From: Specibacter cremeus
GTDB taxonomy: Bacteria; Actinomycetota; Actinomycetes; Actinomycetales; Micrococcaceae
NCBI RefSeq assembly: GCF_003946885.1
Contig: NZ_RWKQ01000023.1
Coordinates: 869-64,868 of the forward strand
Direction of reading: 5' to 3'
Length of the DNA: 64,000 nt
Positions 34,714 to 44,185 of the stretch are shown here, piece by piece. The translations under genes and the position numbers were made by a program. Each line of letters opens with the position of its first letter. The stretch's first letter is position 1. A model generated the notes under the pieces. The model was not told the DNA's origin, did not search any database, and saw only the letters and a program-made list of their open reading frames with translations.

Positions 34714-37455
34714 CTACTTCCTGGCCGCCACCTTCCGCTTGGCAGGGGCTTTCGCGGGGCGCTTGGCCGGACCACGTTCACGCTTCTCGGCGAGGAGTTC
34801 GACGGCGCGTTCGGCCGTCAGCTCGGCCACGTCCGTGTCACGCGGGACGGTGATGTTCGTGACGCCGTCGGTCACGTACGGGCCGAACCGGCCCTCCTTG
34901 ACGACGATCTTCTTGCCGGAGACCGGGTCCTCGCCGAATTCGGCCAGCGGGGCCACGGCGGCGCGGGCGCCGCGCTGCTTCGGCTGCGAGTAGATCTCCA
35001 GGGCCTGCTCGAGCGTGATCGTGAAGATCTCGTCCTCGGTGCCAATCGAGCGGGAGTCCGTGCCCTTCTTCAGGTACGGGCCGAACCGGCCGTTCTGCAC
35101 CGTGATCTCCACGCCCTCGGCGTCGGCACCCAGCACGCGGGGCAGGCTCATCAGGGCCAGCGCCTCATCGAGGGTCACGGTGTCCACGGTCATCGTCTTG
35201 AACAACGAGCCGGTGCGCGGCTTGACCTTGACCGGCTTCTTCGGCGGCTTGGGCTTGCCGTTCTTGTAGTACTCGACGGGCTGGTTGGCCAGCTCCTCGG
35301 CCGTCGGCTCCGGGATCACCTCGGTCACGTACGCGCCGTACCGGCCGTTCTTCGCCACGACGGTGCGCCCGGTGGCGGCGTCGGTGCCGAGCACGCGCTC
35401 CTCGGGGGCGGCGGTCTCCATGAGTTCCTGCGCCTTCGCGGGCGTCAGCTCATCCGGGGCCAGGTCCTCGGGCACGTTGGCGCGGGCCGACTCGATGACC
35501 TCCCCGGTCTTCGGGTCGAGCGTGGGAACCGTGCTTTCCAGGTAGGGGCCGAACTTGCCCACGCGCAGCACCAGGGTGTCCGTGATGGGCAGCGAGTTGA
35601 TCTCCCGGGCGTCGATCTCACCCAGGTTGTTGACGATGCCCAGCAGGCCGGCATCCTCGTCGCCACCGAAGTAGAAGTGCTTGAGCCAGTCCGAGCCCTG
35701 TTCCTGGCCGTTCGCGATCCGGTCCAGCCCGGTCTCCATGGCGGCGGTGAACTTGTAGTCCACGTAGTCGCCGAAGTGCCGCTCGAGCAGCCGGATCACG
35801 GAGAACGCCACCCAACTGGGCACCAGCGCGGATCCCTGCTTGCGCACATAGCCGCGGTCCATGATGGTCGACAGGGTCGACGCGTACGTGGACGGGCGGC
35901 CGATCTCCCGGTCCTCCATCTCCTTCGTCAGCGACGCCTCGGTGAAGCGCGGCGGCGGGGACGTCTCGTGCCCGGCGGCGCGCACATCGCTGGCCGTCAG
36001 CGCATCCGATTCCTGCACGTTCGGCAGCCGGCGGTCCGAGTCGTCGGAGTCATTGCGGGACTCGTCACGGCCCTCCTCGTACGCGGCCAGGAAACCGCGG
36101 AATGTGATGACGGTACCGGAGGCCGAGAACTCGGCATCGCGCCCGTCGCTCGCCTGGGCACCCAACCGGATGGTCGCCGTCGAGCCCTTCGCGTCGGCCA
36201 TCTGGGACGCAACCGTGCGCTTCCAGATCAGCTCGTACAGCTTGAATTCGTCGCCCTTGAGCGAGGAGGCGACCTGCGCCGGGGTGCGGAACGAGTCGCC
36301 GGCGGGGCGGATGGCCTCGTGCGCCTCCTGGGCGTTGGCGCTCTTGTTCGCGTAGACGCGCTTGGACGCCGGCACGAACTCGGGCCCGTACAGCTCGGAG
36401 GCCTGGCGGCGGGCGGCGTTGACGGCCTCGTTGCTCAGTGCGGACGAGTCGGTACGCATATAGGTGATGTAGCCGTTTTCATACAGCCGCTGGGCGACCT
36501 GCATGGTCGATTTGGAGCTGAAGCGCAGCTTGCGTCCGGCCTCCTGCTGGAGGGTCGACGTCGTGAACGGCGCCGCGGGCCGGCGCGTGTAGGGCTTGTG
36601 CTCGACGGAGCGGACCGTGAAGTCGGCGTGTTGCAGCGCGGCCGCGAGCGACGTCGCGGCGGCCTCATCCAGGTGGGCGACGTTCCGGGCCGTGAGCTGG
36701 CCGGCGTCGTTGAAGTCGCGGCCGGAGGCGACGCGGCGGCCGTCGACGGCGACCAGCTTGGCGTTGAACGCGTCCCCGGCTTCGGCGGCCGGGGCGAACG
36801 TGCCCAGCAGGTCCCAGTAGGACGCGGCGCGGAAGGCCATGCGCTCCCGTTCGCGGTCCACGACCATGCGGGTGACCACGGACTGGACGCGCCCGGCGGA
36901 CAGGCCGCGGGAGACCTTGCGCCACAGTACCGGGGAGATCTCGTAGCCGTACAGCCGGTCCAGCACGCGGCGGGTCTCCTGTGCGTCGACCAGGTCGGTG
37001 TTGATGGCGCGCAGTTCGCCGAGGGCGCGCTGCAGCGACTCCTTCGTGATCTCGGAGAACGTCATGCGGTGCACGGGCACCTTGGGCTTGAGCACCTCGA
37101 GCAGGTGCCACGCGATGGCCTCGCCCTCGCGGTCCCCATCGGTTGCGAGGTAGAGTTCGTCGGCGTCCTTGAGCGCGGCCTTGAGCTCGGCGACCTTTTT
37201 CTTCTTGTCCGGGGACACCACGTAGTACGGCTTGAACCCGTTCTCGAGGTCGACCGCGAACTTGCCGATGGAGGACTTCTTCAGCTCCGCGGGCAGGTCC
37301 GACGGCTGTGGCAGGTCGCGGATGTGGCCGATGGAGGCGTCCACGACGAAACCCTCGCCCAGGTACTTGCCAATGGTCTTGCTCTTGGCCGGTGACTCGA
37401 CGATGACAAGTTTCTTGCCGGTCTTGGGCTTGCCGGCTGCTGCCTTGGTTGGCAC
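34714..37455 (-). CDS. topA: DNA topoisomerase I
   Basis: The 913-residue enzyme relaxes negatively supercoiled DNA. It has a TOPRIM domain (LVIVESPAKSKTIGKYLG, DREGEAIAWH) and the catalytic Tyr in GYITYMRTDSS (about residue 330). Four short C-terminal repeats of the form GRFGPYL.G or RYGAYV follow from about residue 590, and a Lys/Ala/Pro basic tail ends in KVAARK. A GTG at 37455 follows AGGAG by 5 bases and begins VPTKAAAGKPKTGKK. Upstream in-frame codons are not conserved and are excluded. Confidence 0.97.
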   Translation of the reverse strand: MPTKAAAGKPKTGKKLVIVESPAKSKTIGKYLGEGFVVDASIGHIRDLPQPSDLPAELKKSSIGKFAVDLENGFKPYYVVSPDKKKKVAELKAALKDADELYLATDGDREGEAIAWHLLEVLKPKVPVHRMTFSEITKESLQRALGELRAINTDLVDAQETRRVLDRLYGYEISPVLWRKVSRGLSAGRVQSVVTRMVVDRERERMAFRAASYWDLLGTFAPAAEAGDAFNAKLVAVDGRRVASGRDFNDAGQLTARNVAHLDEAAATSLAAALQHADFTVRSVEHKPYTRRPAAPFTTSTLQQEAGRKLRFSSKSTMQVAQRLYENGYITYMRTDSSALSNEAVNAARRQASELYGPEFVPASKRVYANKSANAQEAHEAIRPAGDSFRTPAQVASSLKGDEFKLYELIWKRTVASQMADAKGSTATIRLGAQASDGRDAEFSASGTVITFRGFLAAYEEGRDESRNDSDDSDRRLPNVQESDALTASDVRAAGHETSPPPRFTEASLTKEMEDREIGRPSTYASTLSTIMDRGYVRKQGSALVPSWVAFSVIRLLERHFGDYVDYKFTAAMETGLDRIANGQEQGSDWLKHFYFGGDEDAGLLGIVNNLGEIDAREINSLPITDTLVLRVGKFGPYLESTVPTLDPKTGEVIESARANVPEDLAPDELTPAKAQELMETAAPEERVLGTDAATGRTVVAKNGRYGAYVTEVIPEPTAEELANQPVEYYKNGKPKPPKKPVKVKPRTGSLFKTMTVDTVTLDEALALMSLPRVLGADAEGVEITVQNGRFGPYLKKGTDSRSIGTEDEIFTITLEQALEIYSQPKQRGARAAVAPLAEFGEDPVSGKKIVVKEGRFGPYVTDGVTNITVPRDTDVAELTAERAVELLAEKRERGPAKRPAKAPAKRKVAARK

Positions 37456-37571
37456 GGTACTCCTACGGGAAATGACGAATTCGCCTTGAGGGCCCTGCTC
37501 GGGCCTAATCCACCATAGTATTACCGCCTTGGGGTGCGGGAACGAAATCGTGTACCCACCCGGCCCCTTGG

Positions 37572-38093
37572 CTATTGGCCCGGCGGGACCTCCGGGACCA
37601 TGATCATGGTGACGTGCGTGTGGCGGGCGGCGCCGCCGTCGTCCGACTCCTCGGCGGCATCGCTGAGGTCCCGGTAGCGCCGCTCCAGCACGTCGAAATC
37701 GTCGGCGAACTGCTGTGCCTGCTCCTTCGTGAGCAGGAACTTGCTGTTCGAGAGGACGAACACCGGCCGGGTCTCCTCCGTGAACTGCTCGGAGTAGGCC
37801 AGCGCCCGCATGACCCGGTCGCGGGCCGCCCCAAGCGTGACCTCCATGAACGAGGAGCTGACGAGCTCGGACGCCTGGCGCAGGCTGCCGATGTTCAGTG
37901 AGTCGCCCGCGGCCCTCCAGTAGCGTTCCCGGCCGTCGCCGCCGGCCTCGGCGCGCACCACATAGCCCCACTTCTCCAAGGCGCGCAGGTGGTAGCTCAT
38001 GGCGCTGGGCGTCAGGCCGAACCGGCGGGCCAATTCGGTTGCCGTGTGGAGGCGCGTCGAGCTGTAGAACTCGTCGACGACCTCGAGGCGCAC
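37572..38093 (-). CDS. ArsR-like winged-helix regulator, probably 5'-truncated
   Basis: The 173-residue frame begins at GTG with VRLEVVDEFYSSTRLHTATE in two parts (VRLEVVDEFYSS, TRLHTATELARRFGLT), the middle of the ArsR winged helix. Full-length relatives usually carry about 20 more residues ending HPVRLEV. Here the codons just upstream (GCAHK) are interrupted by a junction with a decayed MFS gene, so the N-terminus is probably lost. The C-terminal half is an alpha-helical dimerisation region. Confidence 0.65.
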   Translation of the reverse strand: MRLEVVDEFYSSTRLHTATELARRFGLTPSAMSYHLRALEKWGYVVRAEAGGDGRERYWRAAGDSLNIGSLRQASELVSSSFMEVTLGAARDRVMRALAYSEQFTEETRPVFVLSNSKFLLTKEQAQQFADDFDVLERRYRDLSDAAEESDDGGAARHTHVTMIMVPEVPPGQ

Positions 38094-38100
38094 CTTGTGC

Positions 38101-38139
38101 GCGCAACCGCCTGTGGCGCAACCGCTTGTGGCGCAACCG
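38101..38139. repeat. 15-bp tandem repeat at the ArsR/MFS junction
   Basis: GCGCAACCGCCTGTG (38101-38115), GCGCAACCGCTTGTG (38116-38130) and GCGCAACCG (38131-38139) follow each other exactly. They encode RNRLW units that resemble the LWRNRDF start of MFS transporters, so this is a local duplication at the fusion point. Confidence 0.8.
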
Positions 38140-38656
38140 TGATTTCGTCCTCGCCGGGACGGCCCGGTTCATCGCGGCCGTCGGATATGGCGCCATCATC
38201 GTCGCCGTCCTGCTGCAGCTGCAATCCAGCATCGCCGGCCGCGAGGGGGTGTGGGCCGTGGCCGTGTCCATGGCCGCCTCCATGGCGCTGCCGGGCTTCT
38301 CGCTGCCCGTGCTGTTCGCCCTCACGGTGGTGCTCGAGGCCGCGCTCGCCGTCGCCTCGCCCACGTGGCAGGCGCTGCTGCCGCGGATCGTCGGGGAGGA
38401 CCGGACCCCACGGGCCGTGGGATCCATGCAGGCCACCCTCATGCTGGCCCAGCTGGCCGGACCGGCCGCTTGACGGCCTGCGGATCCTGAACCGGGACAG
38501 GCTGTTGCGCGCCGTCCTGGCCGGAAGCATGTTCGTGGTGCTGGCTGCCGAGGCCATCAACGTTCTCGACGTGTTCTTGGCCCGAGAGACCCTCGGCGCC
38601 ACGGCGGCACAATATGGCCTGCTGGCCGCGACCATCGGTGCGGGTCGACGCGCCGG
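38126..38656 (+). pseudogene. Decayed MFS transporter
   Basis: The frame starts LWRNRDFVLAGTARFIAAVG at 38126, runs to a TGA at 38471, and the same protein continues in another frame (LDGLRILNRDRLLRAVLAGS, FVVLAAEAINVLD) to about 38656. The transporter order is compressed: about two N-terminal helices are followed at once by ASMALPGFSLPVLFALTVVL, so a large internal deletion is also present. It runs into the 3' end of the isochorismatase gene. Confidence 0.82.
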
Positions 38657-39244
38657 CTATGCCGTGGCCGACTCCCGCGACGTGTCCCGTGCCAGGAAAT
38701 CGGCGCTCGTAACCACCCGGACCATGGGCGAGAGCAGCTCGAGCAAGGCCAGCGTCTGCACCTGGGCCTCGTCGCTGACCGCGGCGCAGGCATCGGCGAC
38801 GACGGTGACGTACCGCCCGGCGTCGACCGCCCCCAGCGCCGTGGAGAGGACGCAGCAGTCCGTCGCCACGCCGGTGAGCACCATTTCGGCTCCGGCCGGG
38901 ACCAGCGCCGCAAGCTCCGGCCCCCACTTGGAAAACGTCGTCTTGGAGATGGTCTCGCTGCCCGGGGGGACGTCCATCGTGATGTCCCATTCCGGCGCAT
39001 CTTCCGGCAGCGACATCTCATCCCATCGCTGGTAATAGGCCTGCCAGGCTCCTTGCTGGTCCTGCGGATTCGCAATGAAACGGGTGAATACGGTGGGCCC
39101 GGTGATCGAGGCACCCAGCGCCTCGATCACCGGTACAACCTCGTCATAGCGCGGGACGCACCACTGGCTGGTGCTCGCCTGGAAGCCGCTCTGCATGTCG
39201 ATGACCACCAGCACTGTGGGCCGGTCCATTGACTGGGCACTCAT
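38657..39244 (-). CDS. Isochorismatase-family cysteine hydrolase
   Basis: The 195-residue alpha/beta protein has the triad expected of the family: Asp in VLVVIDMQSGFQ (residue 15), Lys near ETISKTTFSKWG, and Cys in LTGVATDCCVLSTA (about residue 130). Such hydrolases act on amides and carbamoyl groups (RutB, N-carbamoylsarcosine amidase, nicotinamidase). It overlaps the NCS1 permease gene by 4 bp. It is a likely amide or carbamate hydrolase of the ring-opening pathway. Confidence 0.85.
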   Translation of the reverse strand: MSAQSMDRPTVLVVIDMQSGFQASTSQWCVPRYDEVVPVIEALGASITGPTVFTRFIANPQDQQGAWQAYYQRWDEMSLPEDAPEWDITMDVPPGSETISKTTFSKWGPELAALVPAGAEMVLTGVATDCCVLSTALGAVDAGRYVTVVADACAAVSDEAQVQTLALLELLSPMVRVVTSADFLARDTSRESATA

Positions 39245-40707
39245 GCGTTTTCGCCCTGGGCGACGGCGGCCAGATGATCCTTGGAACCTTCATGTGGCAG
39301 AAGTTCCGCTTCGAGGGCAAAGTGCCTCACCTTGGAGATCGGACGAAGCTTGTACGTGGCGAGGTAAACCACCACGGCGATGGCGGCGGCCACGAACATG
39401 CTCAGATCGCCGGCCTTCGGAAAGGCCGCTGCGAACGGACCGGTGTACAGCGAGGACACCCAGAACGGCATCGAGCCGACGACGCCCGCCGCCCAAGCGA
39501 CGAAGCCCCACTCGAATTTCCGGGTTTTGTCGAAGAGTTGTGCCATTCCCTGCTTGGTCCGGCGAACGCCCAGGTAGTAGTCGCAGATCAGCACGGTGGC
39601 AAACGGGGCGATGAAGTACGCCGTCAGGTTCAGGAAGACGCTGAAGCCCTCATAGATGCCGTGCTGTCCCCACAGGGCCACCAAGTACGAGGCCGCGCAG
39701 ATGAGGACAACGCCCGTGCTGCGCTTGATCGGCACACCCATGGTCTGGATCGAGATGGCGCCGCCATACACGTTCAGGAAGTTCTGCGAGAAGGAGGAGA
39801 TGGCGATGGTGAGCAGGCCAGGGATCGCCCACGGTCCCATCAGCTGGTTCAGCGCCGTGATCGGGTCCGAGCTGCTGGCGGTTCCGGACAGGATCACGCC
39901 GACAATGCCCATCCAGGCGACGGTGACGAAGTTGCCGAGCATGGTGAAGATGCCGGCGTTGCGGCGGGTGGCCTTGGTGTCCGGCAGGTAGCGGGAGTAG
40001 TCCGAGGCGAAGGGCAGCCACGCGACCAGGAAGGCGAGGAAGTAGCCGAAGAACGTGATCCAGCTGCCGGCGCCCAGGAAGCCTTCGGCGTGCGGGTTCG
40101 CGTTGAGGGCAACGCCGCCACGGGACACGGTGACGACGGTGATCATGATGAACGCGAGGAACAGCACGATGGCCAGGATCCGCTGCAGGAAGTGGATCAG
40201 GTTGTAGCCGATGACGGCGACCAGCAGCTGCAGCAGCATGAGCACCAGGGCGGTCAGCCAGAACGGCAGGTTCGTCAGTTCGGCGATGGCCTTGCCGCCC
40301 AGGATCACCGTCACGGCGGCCCAGCCGACGCCGGCGAAGACATTCACGTAGGCCACGGGAAAGAGGTTCCCGATGAAGCCCAGCGGCCCACGCGCCTGCA
40401 TTTGCTGGGGCACGCCCAGCCGAACCCCCATCCGGGACATGATGCCCATGGTGACCGAGCCGATGAACGCGCCGGCAATGATTGCCGTCACAGCGCCGAA
40501 CATGGACAGCCCGAAGTAGGTTGCGCTGAAGCCCAGCACGATGATGGGGAAGTTCATTCCCGCGGCGAACCAGATGAAGAACTGCGAACTCGCCTTGCCG
40601 TGCCGTTCCACCTCGGGGATGTGCTCGACGCCGTAGGGCTCCACCTTGGTCAGGCTGTCCCGGTAGCCCCGGTCAGCGGCGGTACTTGACTCGTCTACTC
40701 TCGCCAT
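39241..40707 (-). CDS. NCS1-family nucleobase/N-heterocycle permease
   Basis: The 488-residue membrane protein has about twelve helices and NCS1 segments: FFIWFAAGMNFPIIVLG near residue 42, GPLGFIGNLFPVAY, and DYSRYLPDTKATRR near residue 240. The family imports cytosine, allantoin, hydantoins, uracil and vitamin-like heterocycles with Na+ or H+. It is immediately before the hydrolase gene and is the best clue to the nature of the substrate. Confidence 0.9.
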   Translation of the reverse strand: MARVDESSTAADRGYRDSLTKVEPYGVEHIPEVERHGKASSQFFIWFAAGMNFPIIVLGFSATYFGLSMFGAVTAIIAGAFIGSVTMGIMSRMGVRLGVPQQMQARGPLGFIGNLFPVAYVNVFAGVGWAAVTVILGGKAIAELTNLPFWLTALVLMLLQLLVAVIGYNLIHFLQRILAIVLFLAFIMITVVTVSRGGVALNANPHAEGFLGAGSWITFFGYFLAFLVAWLPFASDYSRYLPDTKATRRNAGIFTMLGNFVTVAWMGIVGVILSGTASSSDPITALNQLMGPWAIPGLLTIAISSFSQNFLNVYGGAISIQTMGVPIKRSTGVVLICAASYLVALWGQHGIYEGFSVFLNLTAYFIAPFATVLICDYYLGVRRTKQGMAQLFDKTRKFEWGFVAWAAGVVGSMPFWVSSLYTGPFAAAFPKAGDLSMFVAAAIAVVVYLATYKLRPISKVRHFALEAELLPHEGSKDHLAAVAQGENA

Positions 40708-40896
40708 GGTCCTAAGTCCTTTTTCTCTTGGCTTTCGGCAGCAGCGTGCTGCCCAGCGTCACGGTCACCGACGTTGGTGCCGTGTACTGTCGTGGAATTG
40801 TGCTTTTAGGGTGTGGTGCACCCAGACCCTGGCCGGCGTTGTGCCGTGGGTGCTGCGGTGCGTGGGGGGGCGTGGGCGGTCGGTGCCCGCGGGTGG

Positions 40897-41589
40897 CTAG
40901 TCCTGCCTGGGGACGGAGTCCATCATGACTTCGCGGGCGGAACTCCAGACATGGTCCTTCATGGCCAGTTCGGCGCCAACGCCGTCCTTTTGGGCAATCA
41001 GTTCCAGGACCCGCCGGTGTTCGGCGGTGGAGGCGGCCAGCCGGCCGGGGTGCTGGACGGAGCGCAGCACCAGCCGGTGGTAGGCCAGCTGGTTCATCAG
41101 GGTTCGGTAATGTTCGGCCAGTTTGCGGTTGTCGGAGCCGGCGACGATTGTCTCGTGGAAGTCGTGCACCAGGCTGGCGTAGGCGGCGCTGTCGTCGCGC
41201 TGCACCGCCAATTCGGAAGCCTCGACATTGGCCCGGAGCGCATCCAGTTCGGGGATGTGCCCGCGCCGCGCCATCAACCGGGCGGCCATGCCTTCCAAGG
41301 TTTCCTTGACCTCAAACATTTCAAGGATTTCCCGCCGGGTGATTTCCCGGACGAAGGTGCCAACCTTCGGCCGGATCTCCACCAGGCCCTCAATCTGCAA
41401 TTGCTTGAGCGCTTCGCGGACGGGGGTCCGGCTGACCTCAAAGTATTCGGCCAGCTTTACTTCGGAGAGCGCCGTGCCCGGCGTGTAGTCGCCGCCCAGG
41501 ACCAGGTCGCGGATCCGGTCCAGCAGGGCGACGTCGTCGTTCAACATGCTCTGTCCTGCTGTGTTCTGGGTCACGATGCTCTCTTGCAT
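40897..41589 (-). CDS. GntR-family regulator with FCD ligand domain
   Basis: The 230-residue protein has an N-terminal GntR winged helix (LGGDYTPGTALSEVKLAEYF, VSRTPVREALKQLQIEGLVE; about residues 30-75) and the alpha-helical FCD domain (residues 90-220) with His and Asp metal or effector ligands (DFHETIVAGSDN, HRRVLELI). It lies between two parts of the island and its start codon is overlapped by a copy of the TTGCATGGTAG motif, as in autoregulation. Confidence 0.9.
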   Translation of the reverse strand: MQESIVTQNTAGQSMLNDDVALLDRIRDLVLGGDYTPGTALSEVKLAEYFEVSRTPVREALKQLQIEGLVEIRPKVGTFVREITRREILEMFEVKETLEGMAARLMARRGHIPELDALRANVEASELAVQRDDSAAYASLVHDFHETIVAGSDNRKLAEHYRTLMNQLAYHRLVLRSVQHPGRLAASTAEHRRVLELIAQKDGVGAELAMKDHVWSSAREVMMDSVPRQD

Positions 41590-41748
41590 GGTAGAAACTC
41601 TATTTAGTCTCGGATGGGTCTGTCAATAGCTTTTCCAACATTTGCCCCTATCACCCGGCTAAACCTTGGCATTCCGGGAATCACAGGGCCTGCGACACAC
41701 AACCGTCCGTGGCATACAAGGAATGCCGCCAGCGGTCGTACCATACAA
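41584..41748. promoter_or_regulatory. Candidate GntR operator motif, two copies
   Basis: TTGCATGGTAG at 41584-41594 covers the gntR start codon, and GTACCATACAA (complement of TTGTATGGTAC) at 41738-41748 lies 3 bp from the tautomerase stop. Two more copies flank the divergent promoter at 46597 and 46788. The motif carries the half-site GGTA expected for FCD-type GntR sites. Confidence 0.6.
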
Positions 41749-41750
41749 GC

Positions 41751-41951
41751 TCAGTGGGGCAGGGCGTCCATTTCGGCCAGCGTGAGGTCACCCGTGGCCC
41801 AGTGGGCCCTGGGGATCTCGCGCACAATCACCCGGATGTGTTCGGGTTTGGCGTTGACGGTGCGCTCCACAGCGGCGTGGAGCTCGTGGATCATGGCGCG
41901 GATCTGCTCGGGGGTGCGCCCGGCAGAGACGGAAACCTCAATCAGCGGCAT
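41751..41951 (-). CDS. 4-oxalocrotonate tautomerase-like protein
   Basis: The 66-residue protein starts MPLIEVSVSAGRTPEQIRAM; after Met removal Pro1 is the catalytic base of the 4-OT family, with Arg residues in the VIVREIPRAHW segment. It isomerises enol/keto forms of unsaturated dicarboxylates or aldehydes. It starts 2 bp after the aldehyde dehydrogenase stop and is the last gene of the reverse operon. Confidence 0.87.
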   Translation of the reverse strand: MPLIEVSVSAGRTPEQIRAMIHELHAAVERTVNAKPEHIRVIVREIPRAHWATGDLTLAEMDALPH

Positions 41952-41953
41952 GC

Positions 41954-43441
41954 TCAGCTCCTCATGATGAAGGGGTCGGCCACCGGTTCCTCATTGGTGT
42001 TGATCCACACGCTCTTGATCCGGGTGTATTCGCGGATGGTTTCGGTGCCGTGTTCCACACCCACCCCGCTGTTCTTGAATCCCTGCCGCGGGGACATGGG
42101 AGACATGGCGCGGTAGGTGTTGACCCAGATGGTGCCGGCGTCCAGCCGGCCGGCCAGCCGGTGCGCCCGGGAGAGGTTCTGCGTCCACAGCCCCGCGGCC
42201 AGGCCGTATTGGGTGTCGTTGGCCAGCCGCAGCACCTCCTCCTCGGTCTCAAAGGCCATGATGGCCGCGACGGGGCCGAAGATCTCCTCCCGGACCACGC
42301 GCATGGAATTGTCCACATCGGTCAGCACGGTGGGTTCGTAGAAGTAACCGCCCAGACCGGCGTCGGTGGTGCGGCCGCCGGTGAGCACCCTGGCACCCTC
42401 GCTGACGCCCAGGTCCACGTAGCCGGCCACCTTGTCCCGCTGGTCGGCAAAGGCCAACGGGCCCAGCTCGGTGGCATCGGCCAGCGGATCGCCGATCACG
42501 ATGGACCGTGCGCGATCGGTGACGCGCTCCAGCAGTTCGTCGTAGACGGACTTGTGCGCAAAGACCCGGCTGCCGGCGATGCAGGTCTGGCCGGCGGCGG
42601 CGAAGATTCCGGCCACCACGCCCATGGACGCATTGGCGATGTTCGCGTCGTCGAACACGATGTTCGGGGACTTGCCGCCCAGTTCCAGCGTGGAGCCGAT
42701 GAAGCGCGACGCCGTGCTGGCCGCGATCCGCGACCCTGTCAGGGTGCTGCCGGTGAAGGAGATCTTGGCCAGCTTCGGATGCTCCACCAGGGCCGCCCCG
42801 GCCTCGGCGCCGAAGCCGGTGACCACGTTGACCACGCCCGGCGGGAAGCCCGCCTCGGCGGTCAGCTCGGCCAGCCGCAGCACGGTGGCGGAGGTGTATT
42901 CGGAGGGCTTGATGACCATGGTGTTGCCGGCGGCCAGCGCCGGGGCCAGTTTGCTGGTGGTCAGCGTCAGCGGCGAGTTCCACGGCGTGATGGCGCCCAC
43001 CACGCCCAGCGGCTCGCGGACGGTGTAGTTGAGCACGCGCCGGTCCGAGGTGGGGATCACATCGCCCTGGATCTTGTCCGCCAGGCCGGCGTAGTAATAG
43101 TAGTACTCCGGCAGGGTGGCCATCTGGGCGCGCATTTCACGCAGCAGCTTGCCGTTGTCCAGCGTTTCCATCCGGGCCAGCTCTTCGGCGTGCTCGCCGA
43201 TCAGATCTCCGAGGCGGCGCAGCAGGTGCCCGCGTTTGGTCTGGCTCAGGTCCCGCCAGCGTGGATCCTCGAAGGCCGTCTGGGCGGCATTGACCGCCTT
43301 CGAGACGTCCTCGGCGTTGCCGCGGGCCGCCGAATACAGCACGTCCAGGGTGGCGGGATTGGTGCTCTCGAAGTATTCGCCAGAGGACGGTGCCACCCAT
43401 TCGGCGCCGATGTAGTGCTGGTATTTCTGGTTATTCGCCAT
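41954..43441 (-). CDS. Aldehyde dehydrogenase
   Basis: The 495-residue NAD(P)-dependent enzyme has the cofactor loop GVVGAITPWNSPL (about 150), the Glu in TLELGGKSPN (about 255) and the Cys in AAAGQTCIAGSR (about 290). Its overall pattern is of the betaine/succinate semialdehyde dehydrogenase clade. It would oxidise the aldehyde released by ring opening. Its start overlaps the alpha/beta hydrolase stop by 11 bp. Confidence 0.9.
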   Translation of the reverse strand: MANNQKYQHYIGAEWVAPSSGEYFESTNPATLDVLYSAARGNAEDVSKAVNAAQTAFEDPRWRDLSQTKRGHLLRRLGDLIGEHAEELARMETLDNGKLLREMRAQMATLPEYYYYYAGLADKIQGDVIPTSDRRVLNYTVREPLGVVGAITPWNSPLTLTTSKLAPALAAGNTMVIKPSEYTSATVLRLAELTAEAGFPPGVVNVVTGFGAEAGAALVEHPKLAKISFTGSTLTGSRIAASTASRFIGSTLELGGKSPNIVFDDANIANASMGVVAGIFAAAGQTCIAGSRVFAHKSVYDELLERVTDRARSIVIGDPLADATELGPLAFADQRDKVAGYVDLGVSEGARVLTGGRTTDAGLGGYFYEPTVLTDVDNSMRVVREEIFGPVAAIMAFETEEEVLRLANDTQYGLAAGLWTQNLSRAHRLAGRLDAGTIWVNTYRAMSPMSPRQGFKNSGVGVEHGTETIREYTRIKSVWINTNEEPVADPFIMRS

Positions 43442-44180
43442 TGAATTTCTCTCTGATGAAGGTTGTCAGGGCCGCAGCAAACTCCTGCGGCTTTTCCACC
43501 GGCAGCATGTGCCGGGCCGCCGGGACCACGACGGCGGTGCAGTCCGGCATGGCTGTGGCCAGCCGCTGCGTCATCTCCGGGGTGGACCCCGGGTCCAGCT
43601 CGCCGGTGATGGCCAGCGACGGCACCGCGATCCGGCCCAGTTCCGGGCCGATCTCGGCATCGCCGGTGGCGAAGACCCGGTAGCAGTTCAGATAGGACTG
43701 GACGTTGTTGGCCAGCAGCGTGGATTCCGTGGCGGCCACCAGTGCCGGGTCCGCGGCGGCACCGGTTTCCGGCCGGGCCGGGAACCAGCGCTGCAGCGAG
43801 GCGGCCACACTGGCCGGGAAGTCCGCGGCCGCGGCCTCCAGCCTGCCCAGGACCGCCGTCCGCTCCGCCTGGGTGCGCCGGCAGACCGAACTCACCGAGC
43901 TCAGGCTGGCCACCAGTTCCGGACGGTAGCGGGCAATGTGCTGGGCCACCAGGGCGCCGAGGGAGAACCCCACCAGGTGGGTTCCCGGCGCAAGCCGCGC
44001 CGCGACGTCGCCGGCCATCGCCGCCAGGGTGATGCCGTCCCGGGCCGGCGGCTGGCTGCCGTGGCCCGGCAGGTCCAGCGCCGTGACCTCGAAATGCTCG
44101 GCCAGCAGCGCGGCGGCGGGTGCCCACATGGTGTGGTCCAGCCCGACGCCGTGCAGCAGGACAACCTGTGCCTTGCCCAT
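43431..44180 (-). CDS. Alpha/beta hydrolase
   Basis: The 249-residue protein has the oxyanion motif LLHGVGLDHTMW (residue 8), nucleophile Ser in VGFSLGALVA (about 92), acid Asp in GELDPGST (about 195) and His in RHMLPVEKP (about 225). It resembles RutD and enol-lactonase-type hydrolases. Placed between the DUF1185 genes and the aldehyde dehydrogenase, it may cleave an amide, enamide or lactone intermediate. Confidence 0.87.
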   Translation of the reverse strand: MGKAQVVLLHGVGLDHTMWAPAAALLAEHFEVTALDLPGHGSQPPARDGITLAAMAGDVAARLAPGTHLVGFSLGALVAQHIARYRPELVASLSSVSSVCRRTQAERTAVLGRLEAAAADFPASVAASLQRWFPARPETGAAADPALVAATESTLLANNVQSYLNCYRVFATGDAEIGPELGRIAVPSLAITGELDPGSTPEMTQRLATAMPDCTAVVVPAARHMLPVEKPQEFAAALTTFIREKFNGE

Positions 44181-44185
44181 GCCGG

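Noticed and set aside
34663-37395. A 910-codon open frame on the + strand opposite topA
   Set aside because: It mirrors topA codon bias in a high-GC genome and lacks any recognisable domain; topA is clear on the other strand.
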